From Blastomonas aquatica (GTDB lineage: Bacteria > Pseudomonadota > Alphaproteobacteria > Sphingomonadales > Sphingomonadaceae), in NCBI RefSeq assembly GCF_014639875.1, contig NZ_BMGD01000002.1, positions 682,001 through 746,000 on the forward strand: DNA of 64,000 nt, read 5' to 3'. How positions within the stretch are numbered: position 1 is the stretch's first letter; every line of letters begins with the position of its first letter. Made by a program: the position numbers and the translations under genes. The notes beneath the pieces were generated by a model. That model was not told the origin of the DNA. It saw only the letters and a list, made by a program, of their open reading frames with translations, and made no database searches. This document shows positions 41,736 to 49,723 of this stretch, piece after piece.

Positions 41736-44051
41736 TCAGCCCCTCAACGCCGCTTCCTGCTCGGCTGCGCGCTGCATGTTGCGCGCCAGCTGGCCCATGC
41801 CGCTGAGATAGGCTGGCGGAACCGCGACGTGGCGATACTCATGCTGCGCCGCCGCGCGCAACGTCCACATCGGGTCGATCATGTGCGGACGGCCCAATGC
41901 GACAAGATCTGCTCGACCGGCAGCGAGGATCGAATTGACATGATCGGTCTCGTAGATGTTGCCCACTGCCATGGTCGAGACCCGCGCCTCGTTGCGGACC
42001 TGATCGGCGAACGGGGTCTGGAACATGCGGCCATAGACCGGCTGGCAGTCGGCCCAGGTCTGGCCCGCCGAAACGTCGATGAGGTCTGCGCCCGCCTCGT
42101 GGAAGGCCTGGGCGATCAGCACGGCCTCTTCCGGGGTCACGCCCTGTTCGCCCATCCAGTCGGTCGCCGAAATGCGCACCGACATTGGTTTGTGCGAGGG
42201 CCATGCGGCGCGCATCGCGGTGAAGACTTCGAGCGGGAAGCGCAGCCGGTTCTCAAGCGCGCCTCCGTATTCGTCGATGCGGCGGTTCTGCATCGGGGTG
42301 ATGAAGCTCGAGAGCAGATAGCCGTGCGCGGCGTGCATCTCGACCATGTCGAACCCGGCGTCGATCGCCATCTGCGTCGCCGCAACGAACTGGTCGCGGA
42401 CCATGTCCATATCGGCGCGGGTCATCGGGCGCGGGGTCTGGTTTCCGGCGCTCCAGGGGACGTCGGATGCCGCGATCAATGGCCAGTTGCCGCTGTCGAG
42501 CGGCTCATCCATCCCCTCCCAGCCCAATTTGGTCGAACCCTTGGCGCCCGAATGGCCCAGCTGCAGGCACATCTTCGCCTTGCTGTTCTGGTGGACGAAG
42601 CCGGTGATCCGTTGCCACGCGGCGACATGCTCGGGCGCGTACATTCCGGGGCATCCCGGCGTGATCCGGCCGTCGGGCGAAACGCAGGTCATCTCGGTAT
42701 AGACCAGCCCTGCGCCGCCCTGCGCGCGGGTGCCGTAATGGACGAAGTGGAAGTCGCCCGGTGTGCCATCGGTTGCGCTGTACATCGCCATCGGCGAGAC
42801 CACGATGCGGTTGGCCAGCGTCATCTCGCGCAGCTTGAACGGCGCGAACATCGGGGGTGCGCCGGTGTCGCGCCCGCCCGGGGCCTGCGACTGGAACCAG
42901 CGCTCGACGCCCTCGAGCCAGCCCTTGTCGCGCAGCCGCAGGTTCTCGTGGCTGACGCGCTGCGAGCGGGTGAGCAGCGAATAAGCGAACTGGATCGGTG
43001 CGAACGGCAGGTAGCGGTCGAGCGTCTCGAACCATTCGGTCGAGTTGCGCGCGCTGTTCTGCAGCTTGAGCACCTCGATGCTGCGCTCGGCCTGATATTC
43101 CGCCAGCGCATCGGCACGCGACAGCCCGGGGCGGTTAAGCACCTCGGCCAGCTTGATCGCATCCTCGAGCGCGAGCTTGGTGCCCGACCCGATCGAGAAA
43201 TGCGCAGTGTGCGCCGCATCGCCCAGGAGGATGAACTTGTCGTACGACCACTGGCCGGTGATGATCCGGCGGAAATTGAGCCACGCCTGGGGTCCGCGTA
43301 AGTGGGTGGCGTTGGACATCAGCGTGTTGCCGTCGAGATATTTGGCGAAAAGCTTTTCGCACAAGGCGATCGCCTCGGGCTGGTCCATGTTGTCGAGGCC
43401 CAGGCCTGCCCAGGTTTCGGGTGCCATCTCGACGATGAAGGTCGAAAGCGTATCGTCGAAACGATAGGCATGCGCCCAGACCCAACCCGCCTCGGTCTGC
43501 TCGAAAGCGAAGGTAAACGCGTCGAACTGCTTGGTGGTGCCGAACCAGAAGAATTTGTTCTTCTTGACCTGAATATCGACATCGAACTTGTCGACATGCG
43601 CGGTGCGGATGCGGCTGTTGGCGCCATCGGCGGCGATGACGAGGTCGAACTCGGCCCAGTCGGCAGGATCGGTGCTCGCCTCATGCTCGAAGTGGAGCCC
43701 GATCCCCAGATCAATCGCGCGTTGCTGCAGGATGGCCAGCAGCCGCTTGCGCCCGATACCGATAAATCCGTGCCCGCTCGAACGGATGCATTCGCCGTGG
43801 ATATGAACGTCGATGTCGTCCCAATGCGTGAACTCGTCACGGATAGTGGCGCCGCTGACGGGATCGTTTGCCATCAGATTGTCGACGGTCTGGTCCGAAA
43901 ACACCACGCCCCAGCCAAAGGTATCATCGGGACGATTGCGCTCGTACACATCGATGACATGCTCGGGGTTATGCAGCTTCATCGATATCGCGAAATAGAG
44001 GCCTGCTGGCCCACCGCCGACGCATCCGATCTTCACCGCTTCATTCTCCAT
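41736..44051 (-). CDS. 2-aminobenzoyl-CoA monooxygenase/reductase-like bifunctional flavoprotein
   Basis: The 771-residue protein joins an FAD aromatic monooxygenase ([17 protein letters not shown] near residue 9, and [20 protein letters not shown] near 285) to an Old Yellow Enzyme-type reductase from about residue 400 ([20 protein letters not shown], then [14 protein letters not shown]). This combination is that of 2-aminobenzoyl-CoA (anthraniloyl-CoA) monooxygenase/reductase of Azoarcus, which hydroxylates and reduces the ring without classical ring-cleavage dioxygenases. Salicylyl-CoA 5-hydroxylases are close relatives but usually lack the second half. It is first in the seven-gene operon. 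No aryl-CoA ligase is encoded nearby. Confidence 0.88.
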   Translation of the reverse strand: MENEAVKIGCVGGGPAGLYFAISMKLHNPEHVIDVYERNRPDDTFGWGVVFSDQTVDNLMANDPVSGATIRDEFTHWDDIDVHIHGECIRSSGHGFIGIGRKRLLAILQQRAIDLGIGLHFEHEASTDPADWAEFDLVIAADGANSRIRTAHVDKFDVDIQVKKNKFFWFGTTKQFDAFTFAFEQTEAGWVWAHAYRFDDTLSTFIVEMAPETWAGLGLDNMDQPEAIALCEKLFAKYLDGNTLMSNATHLRGPQAWLNFRRIITGQWSYDKFILLGDAAHTAHFSIGSGTKLALEDAIKLAEVLNRPGLSRADALAEYQAERSIEVLKLQNSARNSTEWFETLDRYLPFAPIQFAYSLLTRSQRVSHENLRLRDKGWLEGVERWFQSQAPGGRDTGAPPMFAPFKLREMTLANRIVVSPMAMYSATDGTPGDFHFVHYGTRAQGGAGLVYTEMTCVSPDGRITPGCPGMYAPEHVAAWQRITGFVHQNSKAKMCLQLGHSGAKGSTKLGWEGMDEPLDSGNWPLIAASDVPWSAGNQTPRPMTRADMDMVRDQFVAATQMAIDAGFDMVEMHAAHGYLLSSFITPMQNRRIDEYGGALENRLRFPLEVFTAMRAAWPSHKPMSVRISATDWMGEQGVTPEEAVLIAQAFHEAGADLIDVSAGQTWADCQPVYGRMFQTPFADQVRNEARVSTMAVGNIYETDHVNSILAAGRADLVALGRPHMIDPMWTLRAAAQHEYRHVAVPPAYLSGMGQLARNMQRAAEQEAALRG

Positions 44052-44097
44052 CGCCTGAGACTCGATTCATCAAAACCTACGCCGCGCTCCTATTTGC

Positions 44098-44123
44098 TTC
44101 AAGCTTAAAAATTTAAGCTTGAA
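44098..44123. promoter_or_regulatory. 26-bp inverted repeat operator between divergent promoters
   Basis: The 12-nt arms TTCAAGCTTAAA and TTTAAGCTTGAA pair perfectly around AA. The right arm overlaps a -35-like TTGAAA at 44119–44124 facing the aminotransferase. On the other strand the left arm overlaps TTGAAG, followed after 17 nt by TAGGTT, facing the monooxygenase/reductase gene. One dimeric repressor could therefore control both directions. Confidence 0.75.
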
Positions 44124-44177
44124 ATATCGTATATCACGCAATTATTCACGTGTAGAAGAATCATCGGAGGGAATCTT

Positions 44178-45347
44178 ATGAAGTGGCCAGCACAGCGCCT
44201 GATGTCGGGATCGAAGAAGAGCTTCGGGATGTACGACGAGGCCTCGAAGCTCGATGCGCAAGGCGTGGACCTGATCCATCTCGAGTTCGGGCGGCCCCAT
44301 GCCGATACGCCTGCCCATATCAAGCAGGCGACCAAGGACGCGCTCGATGCCGGGATCGTGCATTATGGCGACTTCCGCGGCACCTTGTCCTTTCGCCAGG
44401 CGCTGGTCAAAAAACTGCGCGATTTCAACAAGCTCGATTATGGAGTCGATGAGGTTCTGGTCACCAACGGGCTGACCCACGCTTCGTTCGCCGCGTTCAT
44501 GGCGGCGATCGATCCGGGTGACGAGGTGATCCTGCTCGATCCCTATTATCCGCAGCACATCGGCAAGACCGAGCTCGCCGGTGGCAAGGTAGTGATCGCC
44601 GGGCTCGACAAGGCCAACAACTTTGCGATCTCGAAAGAGAAGATCGCCGAGAAGATCACCGATCGCACCCGGATGATCGTGCTGATCAATCCGGCCAACC
44701 CTACGGGCCGGGTTTATACCCGCGAGGAACTGCAGAACATCGCCGATCTTGCGATCGAGCACGACCTGCTGGTGCTGTCCGACGAGGTGTATGAATACAT
44801 CACCTATGACCAGGCGCAGCATATCAGCATCGCCAGCCTGCCGGGAATGCGCGAACGCACGATCACCTGCTTTGCCTTCACCAAGGCTTATTCGATGGAT
44901 GGCTGGCGGATCGGCTATGTCACCGCCGATGCCAAGTTGATGCCCGCGATCCTGACCATAGCGATGACCGACGTGACCCATGTCAACGTGTTCATCCAGG
45001 AAGGCGCGCGTGCCGCGGTCGAAGGTCCGCAGGATGCGATGCTGGCGATGGTCGAGGCCGACCGGCGCAAGCGCGACATTGTCGTCCAGGCGCTGAACCA
45101 GATGCCCGGGGTCACCTGTGCCGCGCCTGAAGCGACGATCTATGCCTTTCCCGACATCAGCGGCACCGGGCGCAGCTCGCAGGATATCGCCATGTCAATC
45201 CTAAAGGAAGCGCATGTCGTGGTAGAGGCGGGAAGCTTTTACGGTCCGGCGGGCGAAGGCCATTTGCGGGTCTGTTTCGGTTCGGAATCCGAGGCAAGGG
45301 TGACCGAGGCGATGGAGCGGCTGAGCCGGTTCTTCAACGCGCTTTAG
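44178..45347 (+). CDS. PLP-dependent class I/II aminotransferase
   Basis: The 389-residue protein has the fold type I layout: VLVTNGLTHASFAAFMAA, INPANPTGRVYT near residue 175, LSDEVYEYI near 205 and the PLP-binding Lys236 in FTKAYSMDGWRIGYV. It moves an amino group between an amino acid and a 2-oxoacid. Divergence from the 2-aminobenzoyl-CoA operon across one shared operator suggests an aromatic amino acid such as tryptophan, but sequence alone does not fix this. A strong GGAGGGA site precedes the ATG. Confidence 0.9.
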   Translation: MKWPAQRLMSGSKKSFGMYDEASKLDAQGVDLIHLEFGRPHADTPAHIKQATKDALDAGIVHYGDFRGTLSFRQALVKKLRDFNKLDYGVDEVLVTNGLTHASFAAFMAAIDPGDEVILLDPYYPQHIGKTELAGGKVVIAGLDKANNFAISKEKIAEKITDRTRMIVLINPANPTGRVYTREELQNIADLAIEHDLLVLSDEVYEYITYDQAQHISIASLPGMRERTITCFAFTKAYSMDGWRIGYVTADAKLMPAILTIAMTDVTHVNVFIQEGARAAVEGPQDAMLAMVEADRRKRDIVVQALNQMPGVTCAAPEATIYAFPDISGTGRSSQDIAMSILKEAHVVVEAGSFYGPAGEGHLRVCFGSESEARVTEAMERLSRFFNAL

Positions 45348-45389
45348 CCGATATTGATCACACGCGCCGTCACGACAGGGAGAATTGGC

Positions 45390-47042
45390 ATGAAACTGAA
45401 AATGCGTCTGGTGGCAGCCTTGCTTGCCCTTCCTGTCGTGACACTGACGCCGTCCATGCCTCTGTCTGCGCAGACCGCAGCCGCGCAGGCAAGCCATGCC
45501 GATCTTGTGGCGCTGTACGACGAATTTCGGGCGTTCGTCGCGCCCCCGATGGTGGATGGCGTTCCCGATTACTCGCCAGCGGCGATGGCGCGCCAGTATG
45601 ACGGTCTGCGCAAGTTGCAGGCAAGGCTGAACGCGATCGACGACAGCGGTTGGCCGGTGAGCGAGCGTGTCGATTACATGGTGGTCAAAGCCGAGATGCA
45701 CGGGCTGGAATTCCAGCATCGCGTGATGCAGCCGTGGAAGCATGACCCGGCATTCTACAGCACCACCAACCTGGGCTTTGGCCCCAAGATGCACGGTGCC
45801 TTCGGCATACCCAGGCTGCCGCTCGATGCCGACAGGCTGGCCCCGTTCAAGGCGAAGCTCGAGGCCGTGCCCGAGGCGCTCGCGCAGGCCCGCGCCAACC
45901 TGACCGCACCGCGCGGCGACCTTGCCCGGCTGGCGATCGTGCAGAAGCAGGTTGAGATCAATGTGTTCGGCGAACTGGCACAGTCTGCCGCCAGGCTGCA
46001 GCCCGAACTGGTCGAGCCCGCGAAACGCGCGCAGACGGCCGCCGCCAACTTCAAGGCCTGGCTCGAATCGATCGAAGCGGGGCTTCCCGCCCATGGCGGT
46101 GTCGGCAAGGACAACTACGCCTGGTACCTCAGGAACGTGCTGTTGCTGCCGTATACGCCCGATGAGGTCGCCGTGATCGGCGAACGCGAATACCAGCGGC
46201 AGGTGGCGTTCCTCAAGATCGAGGAGCATCGCAACCGTGATATCGCGATGCCTGAACCGGTCAAAACGCGCGCTGAATTCGATGCCAAGCGCAAGGCCGA
46301 GGACGAGCACCTGCTCAAGCTGCTGCGCGACGGGCAGTGGGTGACGATCCCCGATTATGTCGAGCATGATCCCGAAGAGGGACCGTACCAGTTTCCGTTC
46401 GAGCGGGATCCCTCCAAGCCGGGGCTGTTCGATCCGCCGCTCAACCTGCATTTCTTCTTCCAGGCCGAGTTCCGCGACGGGCTGCCGCTGCGCGCGCACA
46501 ACCTGCCCGGGCATATGTTCGATTCGCTCCAGGCCGCACGCGACACGCGGCCTGTTCGCGGCAAGCCCCGATTGTTCTTCGTCAACGGGCTGCGCAACGA
46601 GGGCTGGGCGTTCTATCTGGAGGAAATGATCCTGCAGGCCGGCATGCTCGAGGATCGCCCCAAGACGCGCGAGATCGACTATATCCTGGGCGCCAAGCGC
46701 GCAGCGCGGATCATGCCCGAGCTCAAGATGCAGGCCAACGAATGGACCTGGCAGCAGGCCAATGAATCGCTGATCGCGCGCACGCCCAAATGGATGAAAC
46801 CCGGCGATGCGGTCGCGCAGTTCGATATCGAATTGTATTTGCGTCAGCCGGGCTATGGCATCGGCTATTATATCGGCAAGGTCGAACTCGAAAAGCTGCT
46901 GGCCGATGTCGCGATGCAGCAGGGCGAGGCGTTCGACATCAAGGATTTCCACGACCGCTTCCGCGCTGCCGGATCGATCCCAATTTCGCTGATCCGCTGG
47001 GAAATGACCGGGCGTGACGACGAGATCAAGGCCCTGCGCTGA
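45390..47042 (+). CDS. exported DUF885 protein lacking the HE metal motif (AHNLPGH)
   Basis: The 550-residue protein starts at 45390 after GGGAGAATTGGC and has a signal peptide ending near SMPLSAQT. Where active members have HExxPGHH, this one reads AHNLPGHMF at residues 369–377: the first His is Ala369 and the Glu is His370, and only His375 is kept. NEGWAFYLEE further on is retained. It is closest in layout to the protein encoded at 13460 (same EGWxFYLEE variant and spacing), so the two may form one subfamily. It follows the aminotransferase after 42 nt and is possibly co-transcribed. Confidence 0.87.
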   Translation: MKLKMRLVAALLALPVVTLTPSMPLSAQTAAAQASHADLVALYDEFRAFVAPPMVDGVPDYSPAAMARQYDGLRKLQARLNAIDDSGWPVSERVDYMVVKAEMHGLEFQHRVMQPWKHDPAFYSTTNLGFGPKMHGAFGIPRLPLDADRLAPFKAKLEAVPEALAQARANLTAPRGDLARLAIVQKQVEINVFGELAQSAARLQPELVEPAKRAQTAAANFKAWLESIEAGLPAHGGVGKDNYAWYLRNVLLLPYTPDEVAVIGEREYQRQVAFLKIEEHRNRDIAMPEPVKTRAEFDAKRKAEDEHLLKLLRDGQWVTIPDYVEHDPEEGPYQFPFERDPSKPGLFDPPLNLHFFFQAEFRDGLPLRAHNLPGHMFDSLQAARDTRPVRGKPRLFFVNGLRNEGWAFYLEEMILQAGMLEDRPKTREIDYILGAKRAARIMPELKMQANEWTWQQANESLIARTPKWMKPGDAVAQFDIELYLRQPGYGIGYYIGKVELEKLLADVAMQQGEAFDIKDFHDRFRAAGSIPISLIRWEMTGRDDEIKALR

Positions 47043-47062
47043 CGCCGGGCGACCGGGGTCAG
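47039..47062. terminator. convergent-gene hairpin
   Basis: CTGAC-G-CCGG and CCGG-G-GTCAG pair around GCGA with one G/G mismatch. It overlaps the stop codons of the DUF885 gene (+) and the Rid gene (−) and could end both transcripts. Confidence 0.5.
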
Positions 47063-47463
47063 TCGATGACCGCGGTCGCCTCGATCTCTATCAGGAAGTC
47101 GGGCAGGGCGAGCGCCTGGACCCCGATCACCGTATTGGGTGCGGGGGTGTCGCCATCGTAGAACGCACCGACCTCGCCCAATACGGGGCCGAGCTTTTCG
47201 GGATTGTGATCGACGATATAGGTGCGCAGGCGGACGATATGCGCAGGCGTCGCGCCGACCTCTGCGAGCACCTGCTTGAGGTTCGCCAGCGCCTGCCGGG
47301 TCTGCGCGCCGAGATCATCGCCGCCGATGACGTTGCAATCCTTGTCCCAGGCGACCTGTCCGGCAAGGTGAACCGTGCGTCCGCCTGTATGGATCGCCGC
47401 GTGCGAAAAGCCATAGCCGACGGCATCATACATTCCGGTGGGATTGATCTTGGTATTGGTCAT
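47059..47463 (-). CDS. Rid family protein (Arg-less)
   Basis: The 134-residue protein has the Rid fold: RTVHLAGQVAWDKDCNVIGG, ALANLKQVLAEVGATPAHIV and LIEIEATAVID. The position of the RidA catalytic Arg holds Val (NTVIGVQAL), so canonical 2-aminoacrylate deaminase activity is not expected. It follows the VOC gene by 23 nt, and the pair lies directly downstream of the D-hydroxyproline-dehydrogenase-like operon on the same strand. Confidence 0.87.
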   Translation of the reverse strand: MTNTKINPTGMYDAVGYGFSHAAIHTGGRTVHLAGQVAWDKDCNVIGGDDLGAQTRQALANLKQVLAEVGATPAHIVRLRTYIVDHNPEKLGPVLGEVGAFYDGDTPAPNTVIGVQALALPDFLIEIEATAVID

Positions 47464-47486
47464 GTGCTGTTCCTTTGCTGCGGGTG

Positions 47487-47975
47487 TCAGTCGACGATCT
47501 CGAGCTGGTGCCCGAACGGGTCGAGCACATAGACATTCTTCTTGCCCGCCAGTGGCCCTGAATCGATGTGGATGATCTCGAGCGGGGTGCAGCCGTGCGC
47601 GGTCAGATAGGCTAGCGCCTTGTCGACATCGTCGACCTTGAGCCCGAGATGATGACCGCCGCGATCGCAGTTGCGCGGAAGATCCGTCCGGCGGTCGTCG
47701 GGCTTGTCGTACTGCACCAGCTGGAAATTCATGTTGTCGGTAAGCTTCATCATCACCAGCGTCATCCGCGCGCCGGGCACCCCGACATGGCTTGCCATCC
47801 AGTCGGTACCCTGGTCATCGACCGGCATATCGGCGGCATCGAGCGGCCCCATGCGAAACAGCTCTTCTGCGCCGATGACATCGCGGTAGAAGGCGAGCGC
47901 CGCGTCAAGATCGGGGACGGTCCACGAGATATGATCGACCGAGATAAAAACGGGCTTGTCCGGTGCTGAGGTCAT
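47487..47975 (-). CDS. VOC/glyoxalase-family metalloenzyme
   Basis: The 162-residue protein has a vicinal-oxygen-chelate double module. Likely metal ligands are His in SVDHISWTVPD near residue 10, His in GGHHLGLKVDD near 110 and the C-terminal Glu in GHQLEIVD. Candidate reactions are isomerisation, C–C cleavage or epimerisation (methylmalonyl-CoA epimerase and lactoylglutathione lyase are relatives). It heads a two-gene unit with the Rid gene and lies 110 nt after the flavoprotein operon. Confidence 0.85.
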   Translation of the reverse strand: MTSAPDKPVFISVDHISWTVPDLDAALAFYRDVIGAEELFRMGPLDAADMPVDDQGTDWMASHVGVPGARMTLVMMKLTDNMNFQLVQYDKPDDRRTDLPRNCDRGGHHLGLKVDDVDKALAYLTAHGCTPLEIIHIDSGPLAGKKNVYVLDPFGHQLEIVD

Positions 47976-48030
47976 CTGCTGCTCCCTGATGCTGGAGCGT
48001 CATAGTGCGCGGCGCGGGCCGAGCCTGCAA

Positions 48031-48041
48031 CGCAACGGATG
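48031..48041. promoter_or_regulatory. CGCAACGGATG motif shared with the LysR-region site
   Basis: CGCAACGGATG occurs here, 56 nt upstream of the VOC gene, and again at 51922–51932 in the LysR intergenic region, where it overlaps the inverted repeat. The shared 11-mer suggests that the VOC–Rid pair is under the same control. Confidence 0.35.
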
Positions 48042-48084
48042 CGTAAAAGTTGTTGCCGACAGCGCAATGTTGGGGCGGGGCGGA

Positions 48085-49446
48085 TCATTCGGGTGGCAGC
48101 AGGTCGGCGATCGAGACCTGGCGTGCCGGAAAGCGCGCGGTAAACCCCGGGTCGGAGCCGGGGCCTGTTTCAGCGATCATCCGCAAAAGGCTGGGCTCGC
48201 AATTGCGCCCCTGGCAGGCCCCCATCCCACAGCGGGTGGCAAGCTTGATCGCGTTGGCCGAACCGCCTGCTGACACCTGACCGGTAAGCGTTGCATGATC
48301 GACATCCTCGCAGCGGCAGATGATCGTATCGCCCGCCGGCTTCGGGAAATGATCTGTGGGATCGGCCGCAGCGTCGAGCAGCGCGGCGAAGGCACGGTGC
48401 TGCAATAACGCACGGCGCGGTTGGCGTGCGGCGCGATCAGCGGCGTCGGCATCGATCAATCCCAAATCGAGCGCAATGGCGATCCCGGCGAGCGAGCCGC
48501 CCGCCGCTGCAGCGGCAGCGCCTGCAACACCTACGGCTTCGCCCGCCGCCGCGATCCCGGGTACCGATGTGCGCATCCATTCATCATGGACACACGCCCA
48601 GCCCCCCGCAGGCCCCGCAGGCTTCATCTGCGCACCTGCCATGCGCGGCACTGCGGATTGCGGCACAAAGCCGTAGCACAGTCCCACAGCATCGCACGCG
48701 ACCTGGCCCTGATTGGTGATTGCGCCCGATACACGGTCGTTGCCGGTCAGCGCCTCGATCTTCGCGCCAAAAAGGACCGGCGTTCCCGCCCGAGCAAGCG
48801 TCCGAAGCGCACCGGCGGTCGCCAGCAGATCGGGCGCACGCCGCAAAGCCGCCAGTGGGTGCTTCGTCAGCGCCCCGATCATCGCGCTGCGCGGCTGAGC
48901 GAACATCACCGCCGCCACCGTACCTCCCGCAGCGACGATCTGCGCCGCGATCAGCAGTTGGAGCGGGTGGGTTCCGGCGAGCAGCACGCGGCTGCCGACG
49001 AGCAATTGCTGGCCCTTAAGAAACGCCTGGATTCCGCCCGCAGCATAGACCCCTGGAAGCGTCCAGCCAGAGACCGGTACCGCCAGATCCTGGCAGCCCG
49101 CCGCGATCAGGATATGGCGGGCGCTGATCGTCGTGACGCCCTCGGGTCCCATCGCCATGACCGAGCCCTGCTGCACGCCAATCACCGAATGCTCGCCCAG
49201 CCAGGTAATTCCGCTGAGTGCCTGGAACCGTGCGAGCAACTGCTTGAGCGGTGCGTAGCTGCGACCCTCGAGCCAGGCTTGCACTGCAAAGCGGGCAGGG
49301 GGCTGTCGTAGTATTTGCCCGCCGGGGCGGGGTTGTTCGTCGATCACGGCGATCGACAGGCCATGACCGGAGAGTGCAACCGCCGCGGCCTGCCCGGCAG
49401 GACCGCCGCCGATGATCGCGACATCGAAGTGCTGTAGATCAGCCAC
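48085..49446 (-). CDS. NAD(P)/FAD oxidoreductase with C-terminal 2Fe–2S domain (D-hydroxyproline dehydrogenase alpha-like)
   Basis: The 453-residue subunit has the FAD motif AIIGGGPAGQAAAVALSGHG near residue 12 and a C-terminal BFD-like iron–sulfur domain with Cys in IICRCEDVD and RCGMGACQGRNC. This is the HcnB/OoxA/LhpE type subunit of three-part amino acid or opine dehydrogenases. The GTG at 49446 is preferred over the ATG at 49467 because GGAGG lies 9 nt upstream; it overlaps the ferredoxin-like gene by 8 nt. It is last in the operon DHDPS–DAO–ferredoxin–this gene, the same set as in hydroxyproline degradation (lhpC, B, F, E). Confidence 0.87.
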   Translation of the reverse strand: MADLQHFDVAIIGGGPAGQAAAVALSGHGLSIAVIDEQPRPGGQILRQPPARFAVQAWLEGRSYAPLKQLLARFQALSGITWLGEHSVIGVQQGSVMAMGPEGVTTISARHILIAAGCQDLAVPVSGWTLPGVYAAGGIQAFLKGQQLLVGSRVLLAGTHPLQLLIAAQIVAAGGTVAAVMFAQPRSAMIGALTKHPLAALRRAPDLLATAGALRTLARAGTPVLFGAKIEALTGNDRVSGAITNQGQVACDAVGLCYGFVPQSAVPRMAGAQMKPAGPAGGWACVHDEWMRTSVPGIAAAGEAVGVAGAAAAAAGGSLAGIAIALDLGLIDADAADRAARQPRRALLQHRAFAALLDAAADPTDHFPKPAGDTIICRCEDVDHATLTGQVSAGGSANAIKLATRCGMGACQGRNCEPSLLRMIAETGPGSDPGFTARFPARQVSIADLLPPE

Positions 49447-49723
49447 GGGTAACGACCTCCATCGCATCGACGGCCTGCGTCAGGCACGCGCGCACCCGGC
49501 GTCCGCTGGCAACGAGCGTCACCTGGCATTCGTAACAGCTGCCCATGTTGCAGAACAGGCCGCGAGGCTTGCCGCGCCGATCGGAGCGGAACGCGTCAAC
49601 ACCCGCCGCGAGCATCGCCGCAGCGACGGTCTCGCCTGCAAAACAGGCCAGCGGCTCGCCATCGACGATAATCGTGATCGGCTCGCCGCGCACCACGCCA
49701 TGGATGATCCGGTCCGCGCTCAT
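49439..49723 (-). CDS. 2Fe–2S ferredoxin-like small subunit (HcnA/LhpF-like)
   Basis: The 94-residue protein binds one 2Fe–2S cluster through FCNMGSCYECQV and the later VRACL Cys. This is the gamma subunit pattern of D-hydroxyproline dehydrogenase, hydrogen cyanide synthase and opine oxidases. It bridges electrons between the two flavin subunits. Its ATG overlaps the DAO gene stop by 4 nt. Confidence 0.9.
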   Translation of the reverse strand: MSADRIIHGVVRGEPITIIVDGEPLACFAGETVAAAMLAAGVDAFRSDRRGKPRGLFCNMGSCYECQVTLVASGRRVRACLTQAVDAMEVVTRG

